This document shows positions 46,933-58,219 of a DNA stretch of 64,000 nucleotides, piece after piece; position 1 is the first letter of the stretch; each line of letters begins with the position of its first letter. A program made the position numbers and the translations under genes. Source of the DNA: Marisa cornuarietis (lineage: Eukaryota; Mollusca; Gastropoda; Architaenioglossa; Ampullariidae); NCBI GenBank assembly GCA_004794655.1, contig SMMW01000618.1:2852001-2916000 (forward strand). The letters are read 5' to 3'. The notes beneath the pieces are model-generated. The model was given only the letters and a program-made list of their open reading frames with translations, searched no databases and was not told where the DNA came from.

Positions 46933-48109
46933 CACGCATGCATCTCGTAGCCCTAATAAAAACTTTCGGTTCACCCAATAATAGGAAGTTATTACCGCCA
47001 GCAAAGCACGTGTATCGTCTTTGGTCCTTGCTGGTGTCCGCCATCAACCATAAAAGGTTGGATGTGACCTAAATTTGTCAGGTACGACTGAACATTTTGA
47101 TGAGCTCTGAGCTGCAGTTTATAAATTATATTCTAGTCATACTTCCTTTTTTTCTTCTTATTAAACATTTTGGTTAGCACTGACAGGGGCAGAGCTCAAG
47201 ACGGTTAGTTCTAAATTAATATATACATGTAACAACCTGTCAGATTATTGTAATTTAAATATACATTTGTTCATCAGAAACATTCAGGCAATTTGGAAAC
47301 CATTTCTTAGCCAGTTACGGTTGAGATGGCATGTACATGATCACCCCCACCACCTACCATCTTATTCTTGATCGGTAATTTTGTTTATTTTTGTTGACAT
47401 GCAAACGTTTTTGAAAATGGCTGCCACCATGCAGACAACTTTGCGCGAGATTTTTATTACCTTAGACATAAAAGAAGACAAAAGGAAGCAGGACTGGAAG
47501 ATTCTCCACACTTCTGTTATCCAAACAAAACTGGCAGAGCCTCCGACTTAGTTAATTCTTTTTTGCACTACAGACGTTTTAGTACTTTATTTATCATCTT
47601 ATTATCTATCTATTCCATATTGGTTTACATGTTTGTAATATTTACGATTCTTAAGAATATATTTTACTATTCATGTTTATTTTGTCGCTAAGTAAAAACC
47701 ATGCTATTATTATTGTGGACTCTCGCGATGTAAGCCTGGTTTAGCGAAATGTGTTCGACCTGGGACTTTAACCTCCCATTGCTCCTAGTTACCAACGAAA
47801 TTGAAAACAATATGAGTCACTGATTCCCCCTCCCCCCTCCACACACACACACACCAAACCGGACTTACACCGAATATGTTCACTTGACCAAGTAGGGCTA
47901 ACGGTGAGTGGTAAGGATGGAGCACACCGTGGTTTAAACAAGAAAATGGTGGAGGAAATAGTCTAAAAGAATATTGTCAGCCATCAAATAATGTAAAGAG
48001 AGAGTGTATGTATGGAAACACATATATTAATTTCATGCTAATATGTTTAACCAGAAAGGTACAGTTTCGTGCTTAATCATGCATACATACCGGCTCACAA
48101 GAGCGCATA
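46933..48109. other. Anonymous stretch
   Basis: No gene recognised. A 44-codon ATG-to-stop frame in strong context lies at 47417-47551. CA repeats occur at 47842-47853. Confidence 0.35.
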
Positions 48110-48230
48110 TATACATATACACACAAACACACAGGTTGACACATACACCTGTATACACAACCACGCGCACACATATCCACGCACACACACACACAAACAA
48201 ACAATCACACACACACACACACACACATAT
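48110..48230. repeat. CA-rich microsatellite tract
   Basis: Degenerate then pure CA repeats; opposite-strand Cys-Val open frames are artefacts. Confidence 0.88.
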
Positions 48231-49849
48231 ATAAAAGAAAAAATACCATTTAGGGTCGCCTCGTCATCTGGAGACTCGAATACTTTACTGCGGTCAACCT
48301 TTAGTCATTGTTTCTCGGCAAATTCCAGTATTGGAGACGAGAATGCTACATTTTTTCCTCCTTTTTTTGTAGCTGTCGACACTGATAAGCCTGCGAGCCC
48401 TTCTTAGTACCAGAGACAGGAAAACTAATCCCTACAGGAAGGAAAATAGCGCGAGAGGATATAACTTGGTGAGGAGATCGCGCCTAACTGCCACATGCTT
48501 CCCTTGTGGCAGGGAGACAATCCGGAGGAAAGCGTCTTGTCTGATGAGTCTGCTCCTTACAGGGGTTTAAAACGCACGAAGTTTTCTTGTCTTAAAAGGT
48601 TGGTTGTTTCTTCCTGCATTAAAAAAATCTCTAAGGTCTGATCCGCCTATCTGTACGATTTTCTTAACCTTTTTTGACTGTTTTTATGTCTGTCGGTCCG
48701 CCTGTAGGTTTTGAGGTCTGGTTGTCTCCCTGGTCGGTCTGGGCCTGTCTGCCTATATGCTTGTCTGTCTGCGTTTTGCCTTTTTTCTTTGCAGACCTTG
48801 GGCGAAGCTCCCCATCCCCCACCCCCACAAAAAAGAAGTAAAAGCTAAAAGCAGCACAGCGTGAGCAACAATTAGCTTCAAATGAACGGTTGAGAGACAG
48901 CATGGAAAGGGACTTAGTTTTATGTCGCTCTGCCATCATAGCCCATCACAACGAAGCAGAGACATTTCAAAGTAAAATGCATGGTCTGAAACAGAGACAT
49001 CGCCAAACATAGATAACGCTGCAAGAAAAAAAAAAACCCCAAATAATCAAGGAAAGGGTTTCCGAAACCACTTTAACTGTCTAGCCTGTCATGCAGGATG
49101 ATAGATCATGAGAAAAAGACGGACTGATACGTCCGACCGAGAAATGTGATGTAAAAAATAATAAAACTAGCAGTCTGGCTGAAATCTTTTTTTCTATTTT
49201 TGTGTACATTGATGACCTATGGATGCGTGCATATCTGCGTGTGTATATTTGTCTATGTTTATATCTATGTGTGTGTGTGTGTGTGTGTGTGAGCGCGTGG
49301 GTGCGTAAGCGGTTGCTGGTATATTTATGTTTCATTTTTGTGTTAGCTGACAAATAAAAAGCTCAACAAAACAAAACACAGTAAGAAACTACAAGAACCA
49401 AACATAAACAAAACAAAACAAAAGTCAAAAACAAATCAAAACAACAACAGAACAGAACAAAACAACAAAACCAAGGGAACGAGAAACAACAATAAAACAA
49501 CAACAACAACATCCTAAGAGCCGTGTACATTCTCAGCAAGTGACTTCAACGTCAACGACTTTTTCTCTTGTTTTTTCGCCTCCACTTGGCTGTCACGTGA
49601 TCCCGACCGTAGACAAGGGTGTACTTCATGCCATGTAAAGTGGCTCACACTACCGACAGTAGCCAGCGCCCCGCGTGAAGAAGTCTGCAGAGCATCATCC
49701 TCATCATCGCCGCCATATCTCCCAGGGTGCGGCTCAGCAGTTCTACCATCCGAGTACCCAAAGCTTTTTCTCCTTTTCAGCAGAGCAAGCCGCGCTATTT
49801 TTTTTAAAAGAAGAATATAACTAAATGATGAGACTTTTCAAAGTTTGGC
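48231..49849. other. Anonymous stretch with a GT array and an AAAAC-rich tract
   Basis: No gene recognised. A GT array lies at 49268-49291. From about 49365 to 49512 the plus strand is composed of AAAAC and CAA repeats with almost no G or T. A TCACGTGA palindrome is at 49593-49600. Confidence 0.4.
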
Positions 49850-50325
49850 GGAAATGATCTGTGTGTTGAACAAACGGTAAAGGTATTGTAAGACTCGGGC
49901 CTCTCACGATGAGGACTGTAAACATCCTGTCCTGGAATAGCGCGGGTTGGGTGTGGTTTGCACTGGCAAGTCGCTCTTGTAAGGGGTGCAGTGCCTGTCC
50001 CACATACCACCGCATTCTCATGTGGCAGGGGTTGTCGATGGATGTAACGATGGTCACAGGACCATCTTCCGTGCGGCGCCAGGGCTCCCTGCAGACCCTT
50101 TATTCCCGGTTGTCTGGCTGTCTGGGTGGCTGGATTGCTGGAAGCGAATGACCGAGGATGCCACATGCGGTACCCAGTCCTGGTGTTGCGGGAGCATCGC
50201 CTCTACAATGCACGTGGAAAACTATTTGCCTTCGGTCTTCACAGGAAGCCATTCAGCAGTAAACATGAAGTGGGTCTGTGTACACACTCACTGACAGACG
50301 GACAAATAGCTGTGGGGTGATTTTT
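49850..50325. other. GC-richer segment open in several frames, unassigned
   Basis: This block is richer in GC than its flanks. It is open for 60-120 codons in at least three plus frames and two minus frames. Protein-like pieces include RYPVLVLREHRLYNARGKLF (plus) and PVTIVTSIDNP (minus). Neither could be assigned to a family and no splice sites were convincing. It may be a degraded coding or transposon fragment. Confidence 0.25.
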
Positions 50326-50693
50326 TTAAATTTTATTGCGAAGTAATACTTTGCACATATTAGTTTCCAAGGCACACGAGGTTCTGGATATCTGGGTAAT
50401 GTCTTGTGATTTAAATTTACTCGTTTTCACTTCTGAAAAAGGTTCTATTTTGAGAGAATAAAAGAGAGAATAAAAGAGAGAAAAGTATAACTAAGACTTC
50501 CTTATCATCCTCCCAGCAAAAAGAATTGTATATGATTTTAGGTCTCAGCTGTTTGATATTTGGTAACACACATCTCTATGTCCTACATTCTCTGCATACC
50601 TCTAGTCATCCTTTTGTCTCTCACAAAGGAAGACGCACATACACACAGAGACACACAAGCAAGCACACATGCACATCCACACCCATACGAACG

Positions 50694-50694
<1 letters not shown>

Positions 50695-50739
<45 letters not shown>
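50695..50739. repeat. (AC)n microsatellite
   Basis: Pure AC array, preceded by degenerate CA-rich DNA from 50635. Confidence 0.95.
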
Positions 50740-50742
<3 letters not shown>

Positions 50743-53232
50743 CAACAACAAAAAAAGGATAAAAACCAGATATCTCTGCCCGAGCCATCCCTTTGAGGTT
50801 AAATAAAAATAAATCAAGACATAACAACAAGGCGACCGCTACAATTATTATTACATGCTCCCATTCTCTGAGCTTTCTAAATTCTTGGCAAAACACGTGG
50901 AGCTGAAAAGAGGGTTTCTCTCCACTCACTCCGCCACCCGCAAGCCCCTACCCGGGGTCTTACAAGAATCATCAAACTCGTCTGACATGTTGACATGAAC
51001 ACAGCATCGGGTCTGTTAGCCAGCTCCACTCTTTGCACACCACCCTGTAAAACGCTAGCAAAGGGGTTTTCTTACGGGGGTAAAAAATAATTAAAACTTT
51101 AGGCACGCCCCACGGATGGCGGCACTATGTTTAAACTCGCCTCTTCGGGACATCGCGCTGTACGGGCATTGTTATAAGGCTGTCACATGTCTTCAGCAAA
51201 AGTATGGAAGGCTGGGAGTTTTAGCCCTGAAACGGGGATGAAAATCAGACTTGAACTAATACATTTATTTTATAACTAACTAATCCTAGAGGTAGCCCGC
51301 TTATATCATGCGTTTGGTGTTCTTTTCCTCTCCTTTTTTTGTTTCTGGTACAAGAGAGTTCTTAGTGTTGTGACTAATCAGTGACAGTCGGTCGTTGTTG
51401 ACCAAAGGTTCCCAGAAGACTTTACCCCAGTCCCTGTCCCATCTTTTTTGAACCTGACTCGGCGAAGGCATAAATGTCTTTCTTAACCAGTAAAAAACAT
51501 GTGCGGAAGCTTAACCAAAAGTGTGAGAAAAATCTTGTCTATAACTGTCATGAAAAAACTTGTCAAACTTGTCCAGTTATTTAAAAAAATCTAAAAACGC
51601 CGATCAAGCCTCCTGGCTTTCTCCTTATGATCGGCCTTGAACGATTGAATTAAAAAACATTCTAGATTTGTCTGTTTCTAAACGACCTCTGTTGTTTACT
51701 TTCTGCCTATATATATATTTTTTTTCTTGTCTACGGGCGACTTGTGCTTCTCTAGAAACAAGAAGAACAACTAAAAATGCGAACGCAAAGATAAGAAAGT
51801 CCCGTAGCCTTGTCTAAGCTCTTATAAATTCGAATCAGCCTGTCATCAGGCGTGCGTCTTTTTTTTCTTTTGGCTCAATATGACAGTGTTAAAGTCCACC
51901 ATACTCTTTAGAGGCAATGAGCTCAAAAAGGCCTTCTCTCTGGCAAACGACCTTCATTAATTTTGTATGCATCATACCCTCCAGTCAAGTCAAGGCTTTG
52001 TCAACGGCTTTGGTCTCCGCTGCGCTGATGAGCAAAGTTTGCATCTGAATTCCAGGAGAAATTTCTCATAGAGTGTTGAGATTGGTAAGCGAGCGGCGTG
52101 GTGTCATTAAGGCTACCCAAGCGCTCGGCGCAATCAAAGCGCGATTCAGTAATTACGGCCATGCAAGCAATTACTTTCATCTTTTAATTGTACTTGCAAA
52201 ACAATCCGTGGGTATTAAAGTCTGGTTTGCTGGGAAACAGATAGCGTATTCACGACGAAGTGCGGGTGTGAAAACTCACCTTCTGACGAAAGGGGTTAGA
52301 GATTGCTTTGTCAGACCATAAGAAAACTCTCGGGTGAGGTAGTTACAGAATGAAAGGATTTAATTAATGTTTACGTGAACGTGTTCTTTCAATCTCCTAT
52401 TTACAAGGAAATGAGAAAAGTTCAGAGAGCGCGTTCTTTAAGGTTTGCTGGCTTTAAGAAACCAAGAGAAGATTGTATTTTAGAGGACGGACGGGTTGAC
52501 GGACAGACGGACGAATAGAAAGATAGATGTACACTTAGACTACAGTGTATAATGATTACAAGAGGTATAACTCTTTTCCCATCAACTGAGGACTCTTTTA
52601 TCCAGCTACACACCCAGTTAGTGGTCTAGTTCAAGCAGCCATGGTTTCATTCACATCTTTGAGGATTTGCATCAAATTGCCCCGAGGGAACAGCACAGAA
52701 AGCTGGCGACCCAGCAGCCATGACAGGCGTGACACTAGCTTCACGTCCCACCTCACCTTTACAACGGAAGACAGTCCCCGAGGGCAGTGATCAGTGGTTA
52801 GGTGGGATTGAGAAGCACTTAGTCTCTACTCTAACTCGCTACCTGCATGCAGTCGGCTCAAATGTCTTCAGGCGGTTCGAACTTTAATCTTCTGCAAACT
52901 GCTGTGGTCCAGTTTCTGCGAACTGGCGCGCGTCTAGGCACAGAGGTGATGTAGTTGATGGGAGGACGAGAGGAAATGAAAGGAAGCCTCGCTCTGGCGG
53001 CACCAACGTGCTGCCAGTCCTCTAAACGGTTTTGTGGGAGAACTTTCTGTAAGGGAGGCATTTCCAGAATTAAGTATCATAAAAGGCGTCCCACGTGGAA
53101 TTGTACGCAAACGGTTTGCTTTCTAATGCCAACCTGCAATCCTAGATAAAATGTTAACAAATATAGAGATTAATGGTAAAGAGATATAAGGAGAACAGCC
53201 CGTGTCTTTTGTGACCTCGTGCGCGCGTTTGA

Positions 53233-53235
<3 letters not shown>
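50740..53235. other. Anonymous stretch
   Basis: No gene recognised. The part 51830-52330 is free of simple repeats, holds several TTAATT/ATTA cores and an 82-codon open frame with no known motif. A regulatory element is conceivable but unsupported. Confidence 0.35.

Positions 53236-53273
<38 letters not shown>
53236..53273. repeat. (TG)n microsatellite
   Basis: Pure TG array. Confidence 0.95.
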
Positions 53274-53274
<1 letters not shown>

Positions 53275-54166
53275 CCGCGCGCTTTCTTTTTCCTTTTTGC
53301 AGTCATAACTCCATTCTCAAAGAGTAATTGATTTGCGCACTCTCTCTCTCACACACACACACACGCACGCACATCTCTACAGCAATTTTATTTAATCTAG
53401 TAAAGGACTTAAGACGGAATCAGTAGCATTGACAAATTCAGACGAAGCACCGAAAAACTAAACAAACACATCACCCAAAGCCGCTTAATCCGATTAAACT
53501 TTTATTGCCTGACGGTTTGTAAAGATGTGTAAAGTGAATTAAATAGCTTCCCCCGGTAGCGCCGATGTTAAATTCTTCATGTCTCCTTCCTTCTCCGGGT
53601 CTGTCTCTCTCACCCACCCACAGCGCTAATAACCACCAAAGCAGAAGAATTGTATCTTACGAAAGGAAACTTAAAAACCGAGCTGCCAATGACAGTTGGG
53701 GCACGCGGAGGCGGATTTCAATGGTCTCCATTGTGTCCAGTTGTCTCGAATTGTCTCGAATTGTATCAAATTAAATCCGCGAGCGCCCGTGGCTCCCCGT
53801 GCGAACTACATTCAGCAGCGCAAGCTGATGCGTGTTACGCGCCGTCGACTCCGCAGCGTCCTTGACAGCTGCAGCCAATTAAACCGCCTCGTCAGCGGCG
53901 ACCTGTCGGCACTTTCTAAAGATGACCTGCGCGTGCACGAGCTTCGTCTGTCTTTTGCAATGTGCTGAAAACAGAGGGCGCTGCTGACAGCCGAAGGCGG
54001 GAATTGAAAATGTTCTCACTCGAACGGGACCGAGTAGAGATGACTGACAAATTGACAGCCGATAATTTTTTTTATTTACGAGGCTAATACAATAAACAAA
54101 TGAATGACTGGCTGTAGAGAGGAGTGACAGAGTGCATCCGTGGGTTGCAGGTTTCTTGTGTGTGCA

Positions 54167-54170
<4 letters not shown>
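53274..54170. other. Stretch with a GC-richer open segment
   Basis: From about 53690 to 53968 the sequence is GC-richer and one plus frame is open to a TGA. Its C-terminal part reads helix-like and basic (RVTRRRLRSVLDSCSQLNRL). TTGTCTCGAA is repeated at 53740-53761. No family was recognised and there is no convincing acceptor. Confidence 0.25.

Positions 54171-54211
<41 letters not shown>
54171..54211. repeat. (TG)n microsatellite
   Basis: Pure TG array. Confidence 0.95.
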
Positions 54212-54213
<2 letters not shown>

Positions 54214-57190
54214 GCGCACGTTCGGTTTAGGTAGTTCAGATGGAGAAAGAGCAAAATTGTTAAGAAAATTTCCAGGCATTGTAAATTTGCCTATTTAGCA
54301 ATTTTTCTCTCAGCGTGTTTTTGACGATAACAAAAGAATAATTAGAGCCAATGTATTGAAACGCTTAAAAACCGATCATAAATACTCCCAAATCGACATT
54401 TGCAAAAATAAAGTATATTTAAACAATGAAATAATTATTCATTTTGCGTACATAAATATATAAACATACCTTTCAATGTAAATATACACACATCTACACA
54501 CACACAAGTTTCTATCTCTCGCTGTAGGTTATACACGCGCGATTTCAAACATACTGTTCTCTATTAGTAAAATGTAGATAAAGAATAATCAAGGGAATTA
54601 AAAAACTACATACATTATATACCTTCTTACATTGTCATATCTAAAAGGATTTTAAGTTGCTTTATATTGTTATTACCATTTTATATGTACACTTATGTTT
54701 TCTACGGGATTCTAGCGCGTGTTCTCGTTTATAAAGTTTCTAGAAACATTGCATGATACATCCTTCCACCGTCACATAGATTACGGAAACTACACAAACA
54801 TAAAACTGAAGCCAGGCGCCAGTTGCACAACATGTTTCTAAACCTTAAAACTGTTCTAAAGAAGCAAAAATATCTTCTTAGCCATTTTGATGCATTGCAG
54901 AAAAACATACAAAAAATTGTACTAACATGACGGAAAGTCAGACTTAAACAACTTTATCTTACTTAAAGCAGTTTTAGTTTTAAAAATTCTAAAATTGTGG
55001 TGTGTACTTTAAACTGATTGTCTAAATAGAGTTAATGCTTAAAAGTGCTTAAAATTAGAAATTTGTTGTGGAATTTGCCCCAGGACTTGCGCTAAACACA
55101 TTTTGGTGACATAAAGACCTTACCCAGCTGTTCAGAGATCAGCGCTTGTATTTGTCAGTAGACCTCCACAGACAAGACATGGAGCCAAAGGGTTGCATGT
55201 GAACTGCTCAGTGTAGCTGTGGCCCTGTGTATGTCGTCTCCTAATTGGCAAGATGATCTCACCATGGCCCATTGTTACCTGGTGCTGGCAGTGACAGACG
55301 TACCCCGTAAAAAAGGGTTAGCCCCAACAAACCACTTCATCTTAACCTTCATGTAACGTCTTCAGTTGATCTTGGTTACCCTCGCAACACCCTACCCGTG
55401 GTCTTATTCCAATGGCGGGTGGAAGAAAGGAATTCTTGAGGCGTGTCATCACTCTCAACAGAGTCCTAATCAGCGTTCAACAACAAAACAAAAGATAAAG
55501 TCTCGGAGGAGCAAGGTTCTTGTGCTTTAATTGGCTAATTGTGAGTTAATTTCTCGAAAAGTGTATAAAATCTAGACAAACGAAAAACTTGCAAGTAGCC
55601 TCGATAGTTCAGCTTGAAGGCAGTCAGTGATGCGGTTAAAATGATCATTGAGATGTCCAGCAGACCGTAGCTCGTACATACTGTGTTCATACTGCTTTTT
55701 CCAAAGAAAACATCGCAACTCAGTGGTTTGTGAGGTGTGCGGTTCAGAACAAGGTTGCCGTTTGGAAGATCGCCTGGATCCTGTGACTTAAACACATTTC
55801 CAAGCACCTCAGTGTTAATAGTGATGCTTGATTTATGACATAATGTGAAAGGTCGACTCTGGATCCTGTGGACTTTGCTCCTTTAGTCCTAGATTATGGA
55901 GCCCTTTACAGCTTTGTGTCACAGTTATTTTGTCCGTAACGCCTTTTCGTTCTATGACATTTTAAGGGCATCTTTTTGTGCGGAAAAACTCGAGGAACTT
56001 TGATTCTTGTCTGACAAATCTTGTGTCAGATAAGAATTGAAGCAAATGTTAAAATATTGCTGTCTGGTGTTTTAATGGCAAGGTACTAATTATAGAAAAA
56101 CTTTTCAGACATGAAAAGGATAACGTAGACAATATCCAGGCCATGGACCCATCACCCCTGATCTTCACAAGTCGTTTTTTAAATGATTGCTCTCTTTAAT
56201 TCCGCCATGGCTTCATAATTCAACACAAAACCCTCACTTCTGTGTTTTTCTTAGTTCTAGATTTGTTTCCATTGACTTTTTAATTACTATAACTTTTGTG
56301 ATGTTATTAGATTTGTTGATAGTTCATACCCTAGGTTTTCGTTTTCGATCTATCTCATTTTGCACATTGTAACTGCTTTCTTTTGTCGTTATCCATTAAA
56401 CTGTTTCCCTTTCCTGTTGAACCATTGAGCGGTTAGTATGGCAATCCCCATGTGCTTTTCCCTCGTTACTATCCAGGTGATAAGCCATTGACTTCTTTGC
56501 TACCGTTGTGTCTCAGTCAAGATGCAAGATTCTTTATTAGTTCACCCTCTAAGAATATTGCATATATATATATATATAGATAGATACACACTCCTCTCTT
56601 TATATGAAATATACAATATCACTTACGCACACCCACCCACACCCACACACACTCACATTCACTGGTCGATTTTCAACAGCCAATATATTAAAAACTAATT
56701 CTCTATTTTGTTTAAAACTAAATCGCGAGACAAAGTCTCCTTTTTTTGTTAGTGACGAAACTCTAGCGAGGGTGAGGAGAATTGGCTTGCATTTGAATAA
56801 CACCTAAAAAAGGGATAATATTACAGAGTTAAGGATACTGGAGAAAAGGTCTGTGAAATGCTTGCTGTTAATGAGTTTTAAATCATTGTAAGCAGCTGTC
56901 TGTCTGTCTCGCTGTGTCTGGACGCTCCACTCAGCTGTCAATGTAGTGAGACTATCACTGTTTAGAGAAGATGTTCTGCACTTGCTAATAGTCTCCTCCT
57001 GACTATGCTGTTTACTGTCTGCCCTCCCGTTTGTCTACGTGTGACTTTCTCTTTCTGTTGCTTGAGTGAGTGCGAGACGCCTGTTTGCAGAAATTTTAAA
57101 GTCTGACACGAAGCGTTTTCTTCCAGGCTTTAAACTATGGATTTTTTTATTAAACCCGTTCAAACAAATCTCTGGGGCTTCCCACTTGGA
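54212..57190. other. AT-rich anonymous stretch
   Basis: No gene, RNA or transposon recognised. A TATATA/GATA run is at 56560-56586. Confidence 0.4.
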
Positions 57191-57570
57191 GTCACGTGAT
57201 GTAGCCATCATGGCTGTCGATGTATCCTCCCGTCCACTCTTTTCCCCCCCCCCCCATTGAGAGATGTTGGCCCTCGTTGGCACATCTACGTTATAAACAA
57301 GCCTTGCACAGGATTTCGACATTTTGTCCACCTTCCTACAGCTGGAGTACGAGGTGCCACAATTTTACTAGTGTTTAATAAGTCATTTAGTTTTCTTGAT
57401 CGAAGGACTGAAAAAAATTCTCAACGCAAATAATTCGGTGGTCTTGTTGAGCAAGTAAACCATTCTTTATGATGCAGCCTCCAGAACTGACTTCGGTCAC
57501 GTGATCTAGCATGTCGTGACGTGACTGCGCGGTAATAGGCACGTTTGCTTTGTTTGCGCATGCGTGATGA
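57191..57570. promoter_or_regulatory. Candidate regulatory patch with paired TCACGTGA sites and an NRF1-like site
   Basis: GTCACGTGATGTAGC (57191-57205) and GTCACGTGATCTAGC (57496-57510) are near-identical 15-mers. CRE-like TGACGTGAC lies at 57517-57525 and NRF1-like TGCGCATGCGTG at 57555-57566. Such motif clusters are common in animal promoters. No transcript could be predicted next to it, so function is inference. Confidence 0.3.
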
Positions 57571-57894
57571 CCGATCTTAGTGTCGATCGAGTTCTCAGTG
57601 TCAACATGCAAAATTTGCTTGAAAAAAAACTGTTCTCTATAACTTTCTTAGTTTTGAGAAAGAAGAATTTATTTTTACCTGTACAATTCAGAACTACTGG
57701 TGTCTTTTTATGTTGCCTCAATCACATGGTGATCCCGCGTCTTTTGAATAAAGGGCGTGCGAACTGAGTGGCTTGCAGAGACAAGCCTGGAGTAGGGACT
57801 ACAGGGAGACAGAAGAAAGAAGAAAGAAGAAGTGAGTGGACTTGGCTGTATTCAGCAGGTCTCAAACAATGCTGGAGAGCTGAGCTGGGGGGGG
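57571..57894. other. Anonymous stretch
   Basis: Nothing recognised. Confidence 0.4.
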
Positions 57895-58078
57895 TGGTGG
57901 TGGTGATTTTTTACGCCGAGCCAGCAACTAATGCTATATTACAGCAAGGCGAACAGGCCTGTAAACAGATGCTTCATGTAGAGAAAGAACAGCGTGCCCG
58001 AGACGAGAACTGAACTCAGGACAGCCAACCTTCACTGTATTGGTGACAGGCGCTAACCGTTGCGCCACCGGGCCGCCC
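57895..58078 (-). mobile_element. tRNA-derived SINE, third family
   Basis: On the minus strand the head has A-box-like GGTGGCGCAACGGTTAGCGC and B-box-like GAGTTCAGTTCTC, in tRNA order and spacing. The 3' part, read on the plus strand, contains CGAGCCAGCAACTAATGCTA and ACAGGCCTGTAA, which match the fragment at 9531. The tail runs into AAAAAATCACCACC. No target-site duplication is certain. The element lacks the family A body. Confidence 0.72.
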
Positions 58079-58149
58079 TGAGACAATAGTAGAGATAATA
58101 GAAACACGGGGACAGGTGGAGGTTAATCGCCAGGGTGATTATAGAAATA
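58079..58149. other. Short spacer before the GAT array
   Basis: Nothing recognised. Confidence 0.4.

Positions 58150-58219
<70 letters not shown>
58150..58219. repeat. (GAT)23 trinucleotide microsatellite
   Basis: An uninterrupted GAT array, the complement of the CAT arrays at 12650 and 31188. Confidence 0.97.

Noticed and set aside
49909..50151. An endonuclease domain of a LINE (ILSWNSAG start)
   Set aside because: The first residues resemble the start of LINE endonucleases, but none of the later catalytic motifs follow in any frame.
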